From Callipepla californica brunnescens (lineage: Eukaryota; Chordata; Aves; Galliformes; Odontophoridae), in contig JALIRH010000026.1 of NCBI GenBank assembly GCA_023055505.1, forward strand, positions 6,401,591 through 6,465,590: a stretch of DNA of 64,000 nucleotides, written 5' to 3'. A program made the translations under genes and the position numbers. This document shows positions 50,061 to 60,600 of this stretch, piece by piece. Position 1 is the first letter of the stretch, and every line of letters begins with the position of its first letter. The notes beneath the pieces were generated by a model. It was not told the DNA's origin. It worked only from the letters and a program-made list of their open reading frames with translations, and did no database searches.

Positions 50061-50596
50061 GTCACAAATCCCTGTAGGATTTTGTTTTAGAGAGTTTGGG
50101 TACCTTCTAACAGGGATTCTTAATCCTAATTCTTCTAATGGTCCATGATCTCCAATTCAGCAAATCGCTTACAGAGCAGGGAAGGACCTTGAAAATTGCT
50201 GTGTCTGTGATACTGCTTCAAGTCATAGAAGAGGTCTTATTTTGGCTGTTCTCAGTCTTTCTTTAGTGATGAGTCTCTAACTGTCCTGTGACTTTTCCAA
50301 CTTTTCTTTTGCTCTATCTATTTGACATGAATAAATAACTGTTAGCAATAAGTGTTTTTAGTTTTTCAAGAAGTTAAGTCATATAAGTATAAAGTAAATT
50401 GAAAGAAATTTTTACTTATCTGCAGCCTCTGAAGTGATGCTAACCTACAGTATGAAGTATTAGAAACAACTTGTTCTCCAGTAAAAAAATAAGAAATTAA
50501 TAAAACCAGCTTTAAAAAAAGAAATCATGAACAAGAAATGCAAAGTAAAGCTCTCCACGTTTGAAAGAGATGTTTCTCTTCTTATTTTTTCCACAG

Positions 50597-50695
50597 AAAG
50601 TAGCATCTGACTTCATAAAGTATCTGGCCATAATTAAGGAAAATAATAATCACTTAATTCCACCAAGGAACAATAAAGCAAATGCAGAGGAATAA
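50597..50695 (+). CDS. Possible terminal exon in phase 0
   Basis: A TTTTTTCCACAG acceptor opens a frame in phase 0 only: KVASDFIKYLAIIKENNNHL, then IPPRNNKANAEE and TAA at 50693-50695. The stop lies inside an AATAAA (50691-50696), and a second AATAAA sits at 50672-50677. It would join the phase-0 reading of the 36331-36396 exon and end a short coiled-coil isoform. It is incompatible with the phase-1 chain. Confidence 0.3.
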   Translation, partial: KVASDFIKYLAIIKENNNHLIPPRNNKANAEE

Positions 50696-50903
50696 ACTAC
50701 TACTGCACATTACTGTCTGATTCACTGTAGATTATTTTGCCTAGCAGCTGAATATCTCATCTCTTATCTAGTACTGGTTCATTCATAGAGGAAATCAGTA
50801 TTCATATAGTCTTGTAAAAAGGCTACTTGATAATATTTCATTGTGCTGTAAGGAAGACTTGCAGACTTATTAAATCTTTCACTGACTCTTTTCATCTTTG
50901 CAG

Positions 50904-50945
50904 GCATGAAGATGGACAGTAGTATGACTAAGAGACCAGTAGCAG
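50904..50945 (+). CDS. Exon of rightward gene, phase 1
   Basis: A 42-nt exon with strong acceptor (CTTTTCATCTTTGCAG) and donor GCAG/GTACGG. Only phase 1 is open; it reads MKMDSSMTKRPVA. Phase 1 in and 1 out joins the 36331-36396 exon upstream (completing a Gly codon) and the 54844-54870 exon downstream (an Asp codon). LTR copy E starts immediately after it. Confidence 0.5.
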
Positions 50946-50955
50946 GTACGGTATC

Positions 50956-51250
50956 ACTGTATGGCAACTGCTGAGTCACAGCCTGAGCTACTGATTGAGC
51001 TCCTGAAGGAAAGACCTGGTCAGCCCTGGGAGCACAGCTGAAGGCAATTCACCTGAGTGCCCTGAAGGGCTGGAGCCAGGCTCCACTCCTCTTAGAGCTC
51101 ATTTAAGGGCTGAGTGCCACTGAGGAAGGATCTCTTGTTGGAGATTTCTTTTTCTGGAGTTCTTTCCTTGTTAGCCTAGATCCTTGGAGATGGGTGAGCA
51201 TTTGTTTTCCTTATTTTTGTTAACGCCTCCTTGTTTGTGCTGGTCTCTTT
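50956..51250 (+). mobile_element. LTR-like repeat, diverged copy E
   Basis: Diverged relative: CAACTGCTGAGTCACAGCC, GGGCTGGAGCCAGG, GCTCATTTAAGGGCTGAG and, downstream, GATGG/GTGAGC. It begins only about 10 bp after the donor of the 50904-50945 exon. Its 3' limit is uncertain. Confidence 0.5.
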
Positions 51251-54200
51251 GCCTTTACAATGACCATTTATTTTTTTCCTTCTACTGATTTCCTGCAGGT
51301 GCAGAGTCACGTTAGTTGAGGAAAAAAATCCAGAATGTCCCATTTCACTTCTGGCAAATAGGCTTCACACAACACAGACTGCTGGGTTTTCCTGCACTGC
51401 AGGCTACTTAAAATTCTACTAAAATTCTCCCTACTGATCAACAGCCAACTCTTTTTAAAATTTTAATATCTGAGATAATTAAATGATTAAATCCAGTTTG
51501 TCTAAGGTGAGTTTGCAGAGGGTGGGCATAGAACACTGGGATGTATTTACGCTATTGACTACGATGTGACATATGGGCAGGTTATAGGTTATGGAAGAGT
51601 AGCTTTGGCACTGTTTGCTTAAACACCTTGCTAGCTAATCATAGTCTGTGTAACCAGAAAAGCAGAGCAATGCAGATAACCTGATTTTCATTAAGAAACA
51701 TATTATGAAGTTCTGGGTCAAAACTCTCCCACTGGACCTTGGAGTATAATTTGTAATTAGAAAAGCGGGACTAAGCCTCTAAAGGAATCTACTACTGGTG
51801 TTCCCCTAGGGGTATATTTTTGTTAAATATCCTTCAGCTGTATTCCTAAGGTAAGCAGTTTGCTAGGGGCTGGACATAAATCTTTGTTGGCGGGGATGGA
51901 TTAGCAAATCCAGAAGAAATCTATGAGAGATGGAAGAATTTAGTGTTTTGCAACTACCCTGCAATGGTAACAGCCTTGCAAAAAAGGAAGTGGGTTGTCT
52001 TTTTGTTGTTGTTGTTTCTGTGGAAAAGGAGGCCTTATTTTCTGAAAAGAAAAAGAAAATTCAAGATATCAGCTGTTCTCCTCCTTCCCAAGCTTTCGGG
52101 GTTTATAGCAAAAGCCCAGGATTCAGCTCTGTGTTTTCAAAGCATAAAGAAAAAAACAGTATCTAAATAGAACAAAGGCGAGCTCTCACATAATGCTGGG
52201 GGTATTATACCATGTGCTTTAGACACATACACTCAAACAGAAAGAAAAAAAGAAAAACAACACAAAGAGGGTTTTGAAATCTTACTTTCCATTTCACATA
52301 TTCTGTATGTGACTTTATGTAGTCCCATCTTACTCTTGCCCTCATGCCACTTCCTTTCTTTTGCCAGGGTAGGGATTTAATGGTGACAGGTGAACCAGAT
52401 CAGAGACTGGATACATGTTATAGGTGATAGCTGAAAATAGGGGGTTAATTCTAATCTGAATAGGAAAACCAATATCTTTTACTAAACAGCTGCATAAATT
52501 TTCTTCGCACCACAAAGGATGGAAGTTTAGGGAAGGACAAAATCAGTAGTAGAAAGCGAGATTACTTATTTGATAGCACTGCTGACCTGTGCCTTTTTAC
52601 ATCATAGGAGAAACTGAAGAGTATAAATGGACTGACTTTTTGACCTGACTCAATGAACTTATTCACAAAATTACTGTTAAGCTATTATCATAGACAATCC
52701 AATCTGGTTTTAAAAAGGAAAAATAATTTTGTTACAAGAGCAGTCAATTTATTTTGTCTCACAAATCACTACTTCATAGTGGTCAAAGGTCACTCTGTGG
52801 CTAAAGGCAGGTATACAACTTACTTAACAAACTTGCTTTCGTTTTAAAAAGGCACCTTGGAACATTAAATCTTATGACATCAGTTATGAGATCTTTCAAG
52901 TTGTTTCTGTTCATGAAAGATCAGATTTTGGAATGCGTACCTCCTTTTCTCAGCTGTCATTAACTTTCTTGTGTTGATCAGTCATGAACATGTTGCTTAA
53001 ACACTGGAAGAGAATATTAGTTTCCAGTCTGTGTGAATATTTTTGAGTTACCAGTCTAGCAAGGCATCTGGATTCTATTCATGAAAGTAAAATATTCATC
53101 TTTTATCTAGTAATTATTTTTTAATAGAATTAGTTTTTTAAATTGCGTGCTGAAGCAAAATTTCTGCAAAACTGTATCTAAAAAAATGTTTGGGGCTAAC
53201 TTTGAACATTGGGAGATAAACATGGCTTATACTGTTTGGAGGAAATATGACTTCAGTAGGATGAAACAATTATTTTTTCCCAAGTGCATTTAAGTCTCCT
53301 CCTTTCCTGGAAATCACATCTCTCACTAAGAAGCAAATTTAGCATGGGTTTGTTTTACTAAGATGATGCCCAGATTCCATCTAAGAAAACCTGGAGCTCA
53401 AATTGGGTTGCTCAGAGGTCATCTGACATCTAGCATTCTGATGTGCTGACAGTAACTTGTTTTTTCCAATGAAACTTATTCTATCTATAGACTTCCTACA
53501 GACAGTACACCTGAAGCTTGTGTTTGGGGAACAGAATTAAGTTATTTGTACAAAGCATACTTCCTAATGTTCAAATGCTTTTACATGTTAAAAATAGGTA
53601 AATGAAAAAATGGTGTTGAAATTTACACTAAGGTCGCTTCTCTAAAAGCTGCTTTACATATCTATATTTACTTTCTCATTTTTTATCTGCAGAAGTTTAA
53701 AAAAAAAAAAAAAGCCTTTGGTTTATAGAGAGGAGAAAGTTCCTGGCATTTCTTCAGGAAGCCTAAGCTTTCCATGAAGTAAAACTGGTGACCCAAAGTA
53801 AAATCATTTAGGTTCCTGTATTCTCCAAATACTACACATACAATTGGATTTGTAATTGTCACTTAAACTTCACCTCAGACACTGCGCACTAGTCCTGATG
53901 GTGCAGCTTTCAAGTCTGGCATAGGCTCCTTGCTGAAAACTCATGTTGCCTTTACTTATTGCAACTGTTCTGTCAGTTTGGGTGTGTTTGGGTTTCAGCA
54001 CGATGTCTCTTTCTGTTTTATCTTGGTGAAGTATTTCTTACTAGCTAAGAATGCTTTCAGAACAAAGAGGGCTGCTAGGATTAGTGGGGGCTTGTGATAA
54101 GCCATCTTTACATTTCCATCTCTTCTAACTGTGTGATAGAACAGCCTATCTAATGATTAAGACATATGGATGTAAAAGGACAGTTATCTTGCATTCCTCT

Positions 54201-54843
54201 CCACTATCACAGGAAAAAAAATTATAATTTGGAGTGTTTTTAAAATGCTTAAAGCAGAAAGAAGTGAAATAGATTTTTATCAGCATCTCCAACTGTATCT
54301 GTGGTGCAGGCTGGCACCTTAATGACCTGCTTATTATGAGGGTGCTTACATGCTGGCTGGCAGCTCCTGTGCTTCTGAGACTGAACAATTTAAACTCAGT
54401 TTCTTCTAGAGTCATCTTGACAGTACCAAATTTCCAAGCTGGCCTCTGTTCTGCCATCCTAGGCAGACACTGATTGCCACCTACATGTGAGCCTACCTGG
54501 GCTGCTCTGGCAGGATGTGGAAACCATTTCCTGAATGAATGGTAAGAAATCCTGGCTGTAAGGAGGGATTCTGTCTCCAACAGAGACAGGAACACCCAAA
54601 GACGTTAGCAATGTTTAATTGTTCACACTATAGAGAGGAGAAGATGTTGGTAACTGCTGAGTTCTACTAATGTATTTGCAATTACTAATGATGCTAAACT
54701 AATATTCTGAAAATAATAAACAGGGAGGAATGGTGTAATCTGGAAGCAGCTGGTTGTCCCATCTTCCAAAAGCTTAGATGTAGTTACAATAACTAACATT
54801 TCTTCCTCTTTTTCTAAATGGAAGGACCAGACTGGATTTTCAG
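51251..54843. other. Intron-like sequence
   Basis: T-rich plus-strand sequence. I found no repeat copy I can name and no exon that fits the phase-1 chain. Confidence 0.45.
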
Positions 54844-54870
54844 ATAATGAAAATCTTAACTCCAGCATGC
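54844..54870 (+). CDS. Micro-exon of rightward gene, phase 1
   Basis: A 27-nt exon with acceptor CTGGATTTTCAG and strong donor ATGC/GTAAGTG. In phase 1 it reads NENLNSSM and leaves one base. It is symmetrical (1-1), so it can be included or skipped without changing frame, a common property of alternatively spliced micro-exons. Confidence 0.5.
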
Positions 54871-55244
54871 GTAAGTGTGAATTAGTTTATGAATATCTGT
54901 GTAGTTAGCAACCTTAGCAAATTATTCTTTAATAATACGAAGCATTTAGAGAGAACACTTCCTGAACTCGCACAGAATACCATTACACTTGGTAAATTAT
55001 ATCTTTATTTAAATGAACTGTTACTCTAATAGGCCAGTGTCTATTCCTATTTTGAGTCATTAGCAAAATCACAATCAGTACCCTGACAGCCTAATTAATC
55101 CAGTTGAAGCCGTTAACAAAAAAAGGAAGACACAGCAAACCATCTTTAACTCTTCAACCACAGCAGTCTATCACAGTTAGGTGAAAATATAGAAATATAA
55201 GAACTATAGCTTGCATCATTAGAGAATTATTTCTAAGTATTTAA

Positions 55245-55400
55245 TTGCTTCCCTGAGAGGCTGTGGGTGCCCCATCCTTGGAGGGATGGATGGGACCCTG
55301 GCAGCCTGAGCTGGTGGGTGCCCTGCTCACAGCTTGGGGTTGGAACTGGGTGAGCTTTGAGTTCCCTTCCGGCCCAATCCGTTCTGTGCTTCTACAGTTT
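55245..55400 (+). mobile_element. CR1 LINE 3' fragment, sense
   Basis: CCCATCCTTGGAGGGATGG, GAGCTGGTGGGTGCCCTGC, GGGGTTGGAACTGGGTGAG and CCTTCCGGCCCAATCCGTTC follow the sense CR1 3' end. It lies about 160 bp upstream of the 55564-55623 exon. Confidence 0.75.
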
Positions 55401-55563
55401 TTAATTACTGTTATAGGCTAGGTTTAAAAATAGCTGTTGGTACTTCTGGTTTGCTGTGGTTCCATGTGGGAGAAACCAATGGTGAGAAGCTAAACGCTTG
55501 CCTTTGACTCGCTTTTGTCCCTTTTTCCCACTCAAGAAAATTTATTTGCTTTTTAGGCCACAG

Positions 55564-55623
55564 TAAGAATGATATATGCAGAACCTGAGGAAAACACCTT
55601 CGCACCTTTTGAAGCAAAAGACA
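55564..55623 (+). CDS. Exon of rightward gene, phase 1
   Basis: Consensus donor GACA/GTAAGT and two nearby acceptors. Using the AG at 55562-55563 gives 60 nt in phase 1, reading RMIYAEPEENTFAPFEAKD and joining the micro-exon at 54844-54870. Using the AG at 55555-55556 (TTTGCTTTTTAG, the stronger tract) adds 7 nt and gives phase 0 in the same frame. The peptide is acidic and looks disordered. It sits about 160 bp before CpG island 2. Confidence 0.55.
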
Positions 55624-56131
55624 GTAAGTGTTCTGTGGGGGGCTCCAGTGCTTCACGTGAGGCAAAACCACGGAGGCAGAAGACAAAAGCGACCTATTGT
55701 GTCCCCGGTGCAGAAATGAGTGAGGCAGGTAAGACTATTCACGCAATGAAGTTGAAAACGTTAGGATTTAAAATACCCCCCTCCACAGCCGCAGTCCCCA
55801 GGCCGCGCTGCGCCGCCCAGCAGCACGGCCCGGCATCCCGCCCTCCCGCCGGGGGGCGCCGCGGCAGGGCCGCCCTCACCTCGGCAGGTCGCGGCTCCTC
55901 CCCGCCGCTCTGACTCAGCGGCCCGGCCCCGTTCGCACCAACCGCTCTCCCGGCGCCAGGTCCGGGCCGCCTGCCCGCCTCCCCGCCGCGGGGGGGAGAT
56001 GCTCGCCCCGAGGGGACGGAGCCTGCGGGGCGCTCGGTGAGGGCGGCCGCGAGGGGACCGCCGTTTCCCGCCCTCCTTCTCTCCCCAATGAGGGATTAGC
56101 GCCGGCTGTCCCGCCGCTGACGGCGACTTAC

Positions 56132-56240
56132 CTGTGCTGCCGCGTCTCTGACGTCCGCTCTGGGCCGCTACAGGAGGAAACTTTCCACCTCCGCGTCAGG
56201 TAGGGGCTGGGGCGGGCGGCGGGGCGCCGAGCTGCCGCTG
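56132..56240 (-). other. Probable non-coding first exon of a leftward transcript
   Basis: The minus-strand donor CAGCACAG/GTAAGTCG at 56131 is close to ideal and lies in CpG island 2. I see no ATG in the roughly 110 bp upstream, so the exon would be 5' UTR. The right-hand limit is a guess. Candidate coding exons for such a transcript are the minus-strand segments at 41-48 kb. Confidence 0.4.
56150..56199 (+). other. Probable non-coding first exon of a rightward transcript
   Basis: Plus-strand donor GCGTCAG/GTAGGGG in CpG island 2; the start is undefined. This could be an alternative promoter for the rightward gene whose earlier exons lie upstream of the island, or a separate transcript. Confidence 0.35.
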
Positions 56241-56760
56241 CACGGGGCCCGGCGGACTCCTGGCGGAGGGGGGGTGCAGTCTGCCTCGTGGCCGCCGAGG
56301 GGAGTATCTAGGTCGCTGGAAATAACGCCCGTCTAATCCCCTTTATCTTTCGCGGTGGTTTCTTATAAGTGAGAAACGCTGAGGTTGGTGTTTAAAGCTT
56401 TTACTTCGCTCTGCTTTCCTCCTTCTCCCGCCCGGGGAGTGCGGGATGGTGTTCCTGTTGGCTTTCGTACATCTCAGGCACTGACAGAGAGGAGAGGGTA
56501 AATACCTAAAAGCAAGCGTGTTCTATTTATATCCCATCGGACTTTTCCTGGTGGAACTGAATAACACTTCAGAATCTGCCCGTGTGTGCTCTGTTGAGAT
56601 GTTTTCTGTAGGTCCTCGTGAAACTTTCTGCTCGGGGTTCTGTAGTGGCCTTTCTCTTCCCTCAGACGTTCCTTTCGTCCCTCCTCCATGCCTAAGAAGG
56701 ATTTGGAGCCTTATTTTCTTAGGGGTGAAGCGTGATCCTTTTGCCTTGTTTTGTTTTCAG

Positions 56761-56822
56761 GCTGAGGGTGGAGTGGCAACAACTCTGTTCCAAGAGAGCT
56801 CTCACACTTATGTAGCAGTAGC
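56761..56822 (+). other. Possible second exon downstream of CpG island 2
   Basis: Very good acceptor (TTGTTTTGTTTTCAG) and a GTGAGG donor. Phase 0 reads AEGGVATTLFQESSHTYVAV; phase 1 is closed. It therefore does not belong to the phase-1 chain and may be untranslated in a transcript starting in the island. Confidence 0.28.
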
Positions 56823-57576
56823 GTGAGGTCACTCAGTATAGACCTATGCTTTGGGCCTGTGCTGGTTTTGTATTATGAATGTCCAGGATTAAGTCTTTCA
56901 GAAATAGGAAAGGGGAAGAACTGAAGTAAAATTAGAGTTTTTGCGTTGTTTTTGCTGCCTTGCTTCATTTTTGGGCAGTGTATGGAGGTGTTCACCTCCT
57001 CCTAATGCTGTCGTTTCTTTCCTGCTGTTTCTGTATTGATAAAAGCAGAAAATCCAAGGAGGAAAGAAAAGTCAGAAAACCTTATAATATCATTTTTACA
57101 ATAGAAATAGTTGCAAAGGACAGGACTGTGGGTGATGTATTGGTGTGAGGATAGCAGCTGCAGTTATGAAGCTGTTGGGACACCCAGATGCCTTTTTCCG
57201 TGATCCATCTCAATCAAGACATAACATTTCAATTGATTTCTGTAAGCAGCTATTTTAATCCATTTATTGAACCATAAAGATTGATGATATGTGCTTTGTA
57301 AAAGAAGTGAATGTTTTAAAACAAAAAAAACTGTGTTGCCAAGCCTATAAAAGGAATGTTTTGTTGTTTTTTTTTAACTTTTTTTCTTCAGATTTTACAG
57401 TCTAAACAGTAAAAGTTGGATAACAGTCTATAAAGTTGTTCTTGGTTTTTGTTTTATCCCAAAATGCAATACAACAAAACTTTGGGGAATCAGAATTGGT
57501 GAAACTGCTGCTGGCGTGATTTTATTCTATCGTGATGTGGAACTGAATTTTATAAGTCTATGTGTTTTCTTTTCAG

Positions 57577-57647
57577 AAGATTATAATAATGCATTGAAAG
57601 CTTCTAAGCTGAAGTCTTCAGGCTTACAGGCTCTCAGTACCATCTGA
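57577..57647 (+). CDS. Possible alternative terminal exon, phase 1
   Basis: Strong acceptor (TGTGTTTTCTTTTCAG). Only phase 1 is open; it reads DYNNALKASKLKSSGLQALS then TI and TGA. It joins the 55564-55623 exon in phase (a Lys codon), so a transcript could end here with a short C-terminal tail. No AATAAA was seen close behind the stop. Confidence 0.35.
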
Positions 57648-60600
57648 ATCATCAGTTTCTCTGCTAAACTCTTGAACAGTTGTCAAGGATTACTTTGATG
57701 TTCGATTAATTTTAAGGATTCTTTTTTATTAAGCATTATTCACAAGCTGCTGTTCTAGCCTCGCAGATCTTTATTTATTAGTATACAAGTACTACTTTTT
57801 GATGCTTGCAGAACATTGCATTGCAAGTCCTTTTCAAATTTTAATTAGGCTTATGGAAATCCAGTATAGTTCTTAATGCATGAGTTGGGTGCTCAAGGTT
57901 TTCACAACACAGGTCTGCATATCCTAGTATGCATATCCTGCACATCTTATTGTGACTTTAGTTTCTTTCAAATGTTTGAGAGTGATGCTTTCTGTCTGTG
58001 CTTTAGAACGTGCCTAGAGCAGCTGGCATGTTTGTGTTATTTGCTCTGTGTTGCTGAGAGTAGGGCCTTTCAGACCTCTCATCCTTTTTCTAACAGTTCT
58101 AGAACTATACTTTGGTTTAAACTTCAAGTATCTTTAAACCAGGGCATGTCTAGGACATGCTCTTTTTTTCAACCACAAGCATTCTTTATACTCAGTTTTT
58201 CCTGCCTTACTCAAACATGCTGATGTGGCACTGCTGGCTTTCTTGTGATCTCTTTTCAGCCTAACCAGATAGTCATGTAGTGTTAAGCTGTCTGACCTAC
58301 TGCCCAGGAAGAATCATGCTGTGTACCCTCATCTAAGTACCCAGCGAAGAGAGCTTACAGGACAGTACTGCAAAACAGTGCTTTTGTGTCTTGTGGTCTG
58401 CTCCGCTGCTTTTGGGTGTTGTTCAGGTGTTGTTGTCAGGTGACACTGGATGCCTTTACTTCAGGTGTGCTACAGGTGAACCTTTAATCCCCTGGCAGAG
58501 CAGTGCTGAGATTGGAGGTGCTGAGGTTGGAAACCCTGGGGTGCTTCCAGAGGATTGTTCTGCTCAAAAGCTGAGAACACCAGTGACATGAAAATCCTGA
58601 ATTTCTGTGTTGTTTTTGCTGCATGGCATAGTAACTATTGGTATGGCTATTCTGTAAGAGTTGCTATCTTTAATAACTTATGCAATCTTCCTACGGTGCT
58701 TTGTCCTGATTGGATTCATCCCTCCTGTAAGTCAGAGATGGGACTTTATTCTGTCTTGTAGAGCAGGTGGATAGATTTAGATCATGTCTGGTCTGGAAAC
58801 TCACTAAGGTAAACAGAAAAAGCAGTTTTGAATGCACTTGGGAATGCATACAGCAGTAAGTGATGCTTGTTGTTGTATGCGATAGTTAGTCCTGTGTAAT
58901 ATACATACACCAATATGTTATGAAGGTGTTGATTTAAGTTTGGAGGTGTAGTGGTAATAATAAAGCACTGACAGCTGAAGTTAGTTGTATAAAGACAAAG
59001 AAGCTTTTGGGAACTGATCTCGTCTTCTTTTTGTATTATGGTATTGATCACAAGCTCTTCCTAATAAGTGATTTACAGCAAATGAGTCGTACTGATGGCA
59101 TGATAAGAGCACTTTCCTTTTCAAATCATATGGCCCAAAATACTTGTCACAAGTGATTCTGAAGGGCACAGTATGACGAATCAGTTCAGTATAGAGTGAA
59201 AAAGAGACCAGGTAAGCTAAGGCCTTCTAACAGTGGTAGTTGAAGCTCAAAGCACCTGAAGGTATAGTTTATGAATATTGACTTTGATTTCTAGTGGGAG
59301 AAAAGCTGAGCAATGTGACATAAATAGATCTATCTGCATGCAGAAGGCCTGAAATTGTTGTTCTGTACATACCAAATAATATCTTTTTCTTCCAGAGTAA
59401 GCTGCCTCCTGAAAAGGAGGAGTGAGATCCTGAATGCTTGTGTGTCAGGTCTGCTTAGGTCTTTGATTTGCTTTGTTTTGTCTCTGAGCTAAAGGTAGCA
59501 CATTTTCTTTGCAGTTGCAAAATTTGTCAGAGTTTGTTTGGTTCACACTGTGCTGGTCAAGTTATTGAGAAATCAGTGACTTCTAAGGGAACAAAAAAGA
59601 TAAAATATCCAAGTGTGAAACTGAGTTGCCCAGGTGCACAGTAACTGTTAGTTTTAATCTAATCATAGTTAACATCATAGAGGACATGTTATCTGCTTCT
59701 GTGTGGGGAAATACATGGCAAGATTAGTGCTAAACGTCAAATTAGTTCCAGTTGTGTCATTTTTCCTGTGTATCTGCAGAGTAATAGTCCAATGTTTTCT
59801 CCTCTTGCGCCTCTACTGAACTCTGCAAGCAGAGTAACAGACATCATTTTACTTATTTAATCAGCTGCATGCTTTCCGATAACTTTCCTGGTTTGGTTTG
59901 AACTAACCAATCAACCTGTGAGATAGTAAAAATAGTGCCAGCTCTTTGAGCAGGTAACTGTTGCTGAAAGATGCTTGTGCCCTTTCTCTTCCTAATTCTA
60001 GTTCATTTTGGACAACTGGCCTGTGTGCTGTACACAGTGCAGGGTAGGATTTATTGCTGTGGAATTTTTTAGATTAGTAGCCCTAATGTAGTCACCAATC
60101 TAGTAATAGTTGAGTTTGCCTGGGGAGCAGATAAAGTGATGCCAGTAAAAGGTCACAGCAAGAAGGATTTCCTAACGTACACTAAAAAGCAACAACCAAC
60201 CAAACAGAAAACCTTTAAGCTATTTCAGAGACCTATATGCCAGTGAATTTCTGGATTGTAAGTGAAATTTAACTGTTTGCTGTCTCCTGTGCTGATGATG
60301 AGGGAGTTGAACTGCTGAGGAACCAACCCCACCTGAGCTCATAAAATCTTCTGTAAAACCTCAGGTACCCTGATGGGGGAGAGGAAGTGTGTGTTAATAT
60401 CTTTGTAATAGCTAAACCTTTTTTGCAAATGTTTGTTTTTTAACCCACAAGACAAAGCAGCAAATGAAAAACTGCTGGTGTGAAGCTGGGTCCGAAAAAG
60501 CAGTATGACTTGAACCGAATTATGTTTACTCATTTTTATGTGTCAGTTTATAGTCCTAATGCAGTACACATGAGAGGCAGAGATCATCTGGCTTGCTGCT

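Larger units (their letters stand above)
37856..50596. other. Long intron-like stretch of the rightward gene
   Basis: Mostly T-rich on the plus strand, although individual lines vary. It holds a (TG)n(TA)n microsatellite at 38055-38086, a CR1 copy, LTR copy D and several splice-flanked open segments on both strands that I could not reconcile into one transcript (see 40968-41110, 42583-42805, 47311-47504 and 48008-48184). Confidence 0.5.
55780..56345. promoter_or_regulatory. CpG island 2, likely bidirectional promoter
   Basis: About 560 bp of G+C- and CpG-rich DNA with a CCAAT motif (56086-56090), a TGACTCAGC (AP-1/MARE-like) site near 55912 and a TGACGT (CRE-like) site near 56150. There are strong donors on both strands: minus CAG/GTAAGT with its exon ending at 56132, and plus CAG/GTAGGG with its exon ending at 56199. 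These imply divergent, overlapping first exons. Confidence 0.8.
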
